DNA from: Fomitopsis serialis
Taxonomy: Eukaryota; Basidiomycota; Agaricomycetes; Polyporales; Fomitopsidaceae
Assembly: GCF_022376445.1 (NCBI RefSeq)
Contig: NW_025955535.1
Location: forward strand, 1 to 21,834
Length of the DNA: 21,834 bases
Reading direction: 5' to 3'
Shown: piece after piece, positions 21,201 to 21,834 of the stretch
Layout of the letters: the number at the start of each line of letters is the position of its first letter
Position numbering within the stretch: position 1 is the first letter of the stretch
Program-made: the position numbers and the translations under genes
Notes under the pieces: model-generated
Seen by the model: the letters and a program-made list of their open reading frames with translations, nothing else
Databases searched by the model: none
Told to the model about the DNA's origin: nothing

Positions 21201-21834
21201 TTCGGCGGAGTAGCGGCCCTCCTTCTTTGCCTGCTCGCGCTTGGCCTGCAGGATTGTTAGACGTGAAAGTAACGGATAAACGCAACGTTACCGACCTTCT
21301 CCTTCTCTTTCCTCCTCTGCTTCTCCTCCTCCTTTTTCCTCGCTTCTTCCTCCGCTATCCGTTCCTCCTCCTCAATCCGCTTCCTCTCCTCTTCCTCACG
21401 CCTCCGTGCCTCCTCCTCTAACCGCTTCTTCTCCTCCATCATCGCTTTGAGCGCACCGATCGCACCGCCCTTCTTCTTCCCTGCAGCAGCCGCTGGCGCA
21501 GGAGCTGATTCTTCATCCTTCCTCGCTTTTTTCTTCTTTTTCTTCTTGGAGTCGGTTTTGGCGCCGCTTCCTTCACCTTCCTCTTCGTCCTCATCTTCCT
21601 TTTCTGCGGGCAGTGCAGCAGGTGCAGGCTCCGGTGTTGAGACAGCTGAAGGCTCCTCTCCAGCTTGGGCAGCCTTCTTGGCAGCAGCTTGGGCTTTCTT
21701 CTTCGCCTGTGTTGCGTCAGTTAGGTCAGAGCAAAGTTGGGCATGTGCGCTCGCCTTTTCTTTCTCCTTCTTGAGTTTCTCCTTCTCCTTCTTAGAGAGA
21801 ACCTTCGTGCCACCTTCGTCCCTTCACCCTCTTC
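18277..21834 (-). CDS. FUN12: Translation initiation factor eIF5B (5' end beyond window, frame breaks)
   Basis: Ribosome-dependent GTPase that joins the 60S subunit at the end of initiation. Exons (minus): 21834-21755, 21706-21296, 21245-21060, 21022-20812, 20755-20331, 20275-19955, 19900-18997, 18944-18692, 18637-18458, 18406-18347, 18294-18277 (stop). The N-terminal part is Lys/Glu/Ala-rich and charged, as usual. The G domain is complete: [45 protein letters not shown] split by an intron, TSAITGEG. Then come beta-barrel domain II, domain III ([18 protein letters not shown]) and domain IV, ending KALKPRLNIS. Frame problems: one base missing near 18556-18563 (GGVAVKM to [12 protein letters not shown]), and jumps near 21108-21125 (GLQQQSQDQ to [12 protein letters not shown]) and about 21160-21220. 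Because the factor is essential, I take these as likely assembly errors. Intron 21023-21059 is only 37 nt and its edges are uncertain. Confidence 0.92.

Overview
The window is nuclear DNA of a filamentous basidiomycete, most likely an agaricomycete (Polyporales-like by feel, not proven). The evidence is dense short introns (mostly 48-66 nt, GT..AG) and protein families typical of that group: an Mx/Vps1-type dynamin, a fungal HNH_2 nuclease-like protein, mitochondrial Icp55, an APC-type permease and eIF5B. No rRNA, tRNA or CRISPR was seen.

Layout. 1-2580 (+): 3' part of a dynamin-like GTPase gene (copy A). 2581-6299: gene-poor, with a decayed minus-strand coding remnant, a degenerate ~150-bp tandem repeat and an inverted pair of 38-bp repeats about 2.3 kb apart. 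6300-7765 (+): second dynamin copy (B), GTPase half only, same introns as A, then homology stops. 7766-8932: no convincing gene. 8933-10249 (-): HNH_2-type nuclease-like protein. 10676-13149 (+): complete 14-exon Icp55 aminopeptidase gene (512 aa). Two related foldback (MITE-like) elements sit here, one upstream of Icp55 and one inside its third intron. 13321-15921 (-): 12-exon APC-superfamily permease. 16375-18167 (-): unrecognised hypothetical gene broken by several frameshifts. 18277-21834 (-): eIF5B, whose N-terminus runs off the window.

The most interesting feature is a TPP (thiamine pyrophosphate) riboswitch on the minus strand at 15566-15742, inside the 345-nt first intron of the permease gene. 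Its conserved core and its P1, P2 and P3 helices can be read directly. Together with known precedents (TPP riboswitches in introns of fungal thiamin genes; the fission yeast thiamin transporter Thi9 being an APC-family, Uga4-like protein), this suggests that the permease imports thiamin or a precursor and is controlled by TPP-dependent splicing.

Caution on frames: eIF5B, an essential gene, has a clear 1-nt frameshift near 18560 and more near 21108-21220. At least some frame breaks here are therefore probably assembly errors, and the pseudogene calls (dynamin A, 16375-18167) and the permease first-exon problem should be read in that light.
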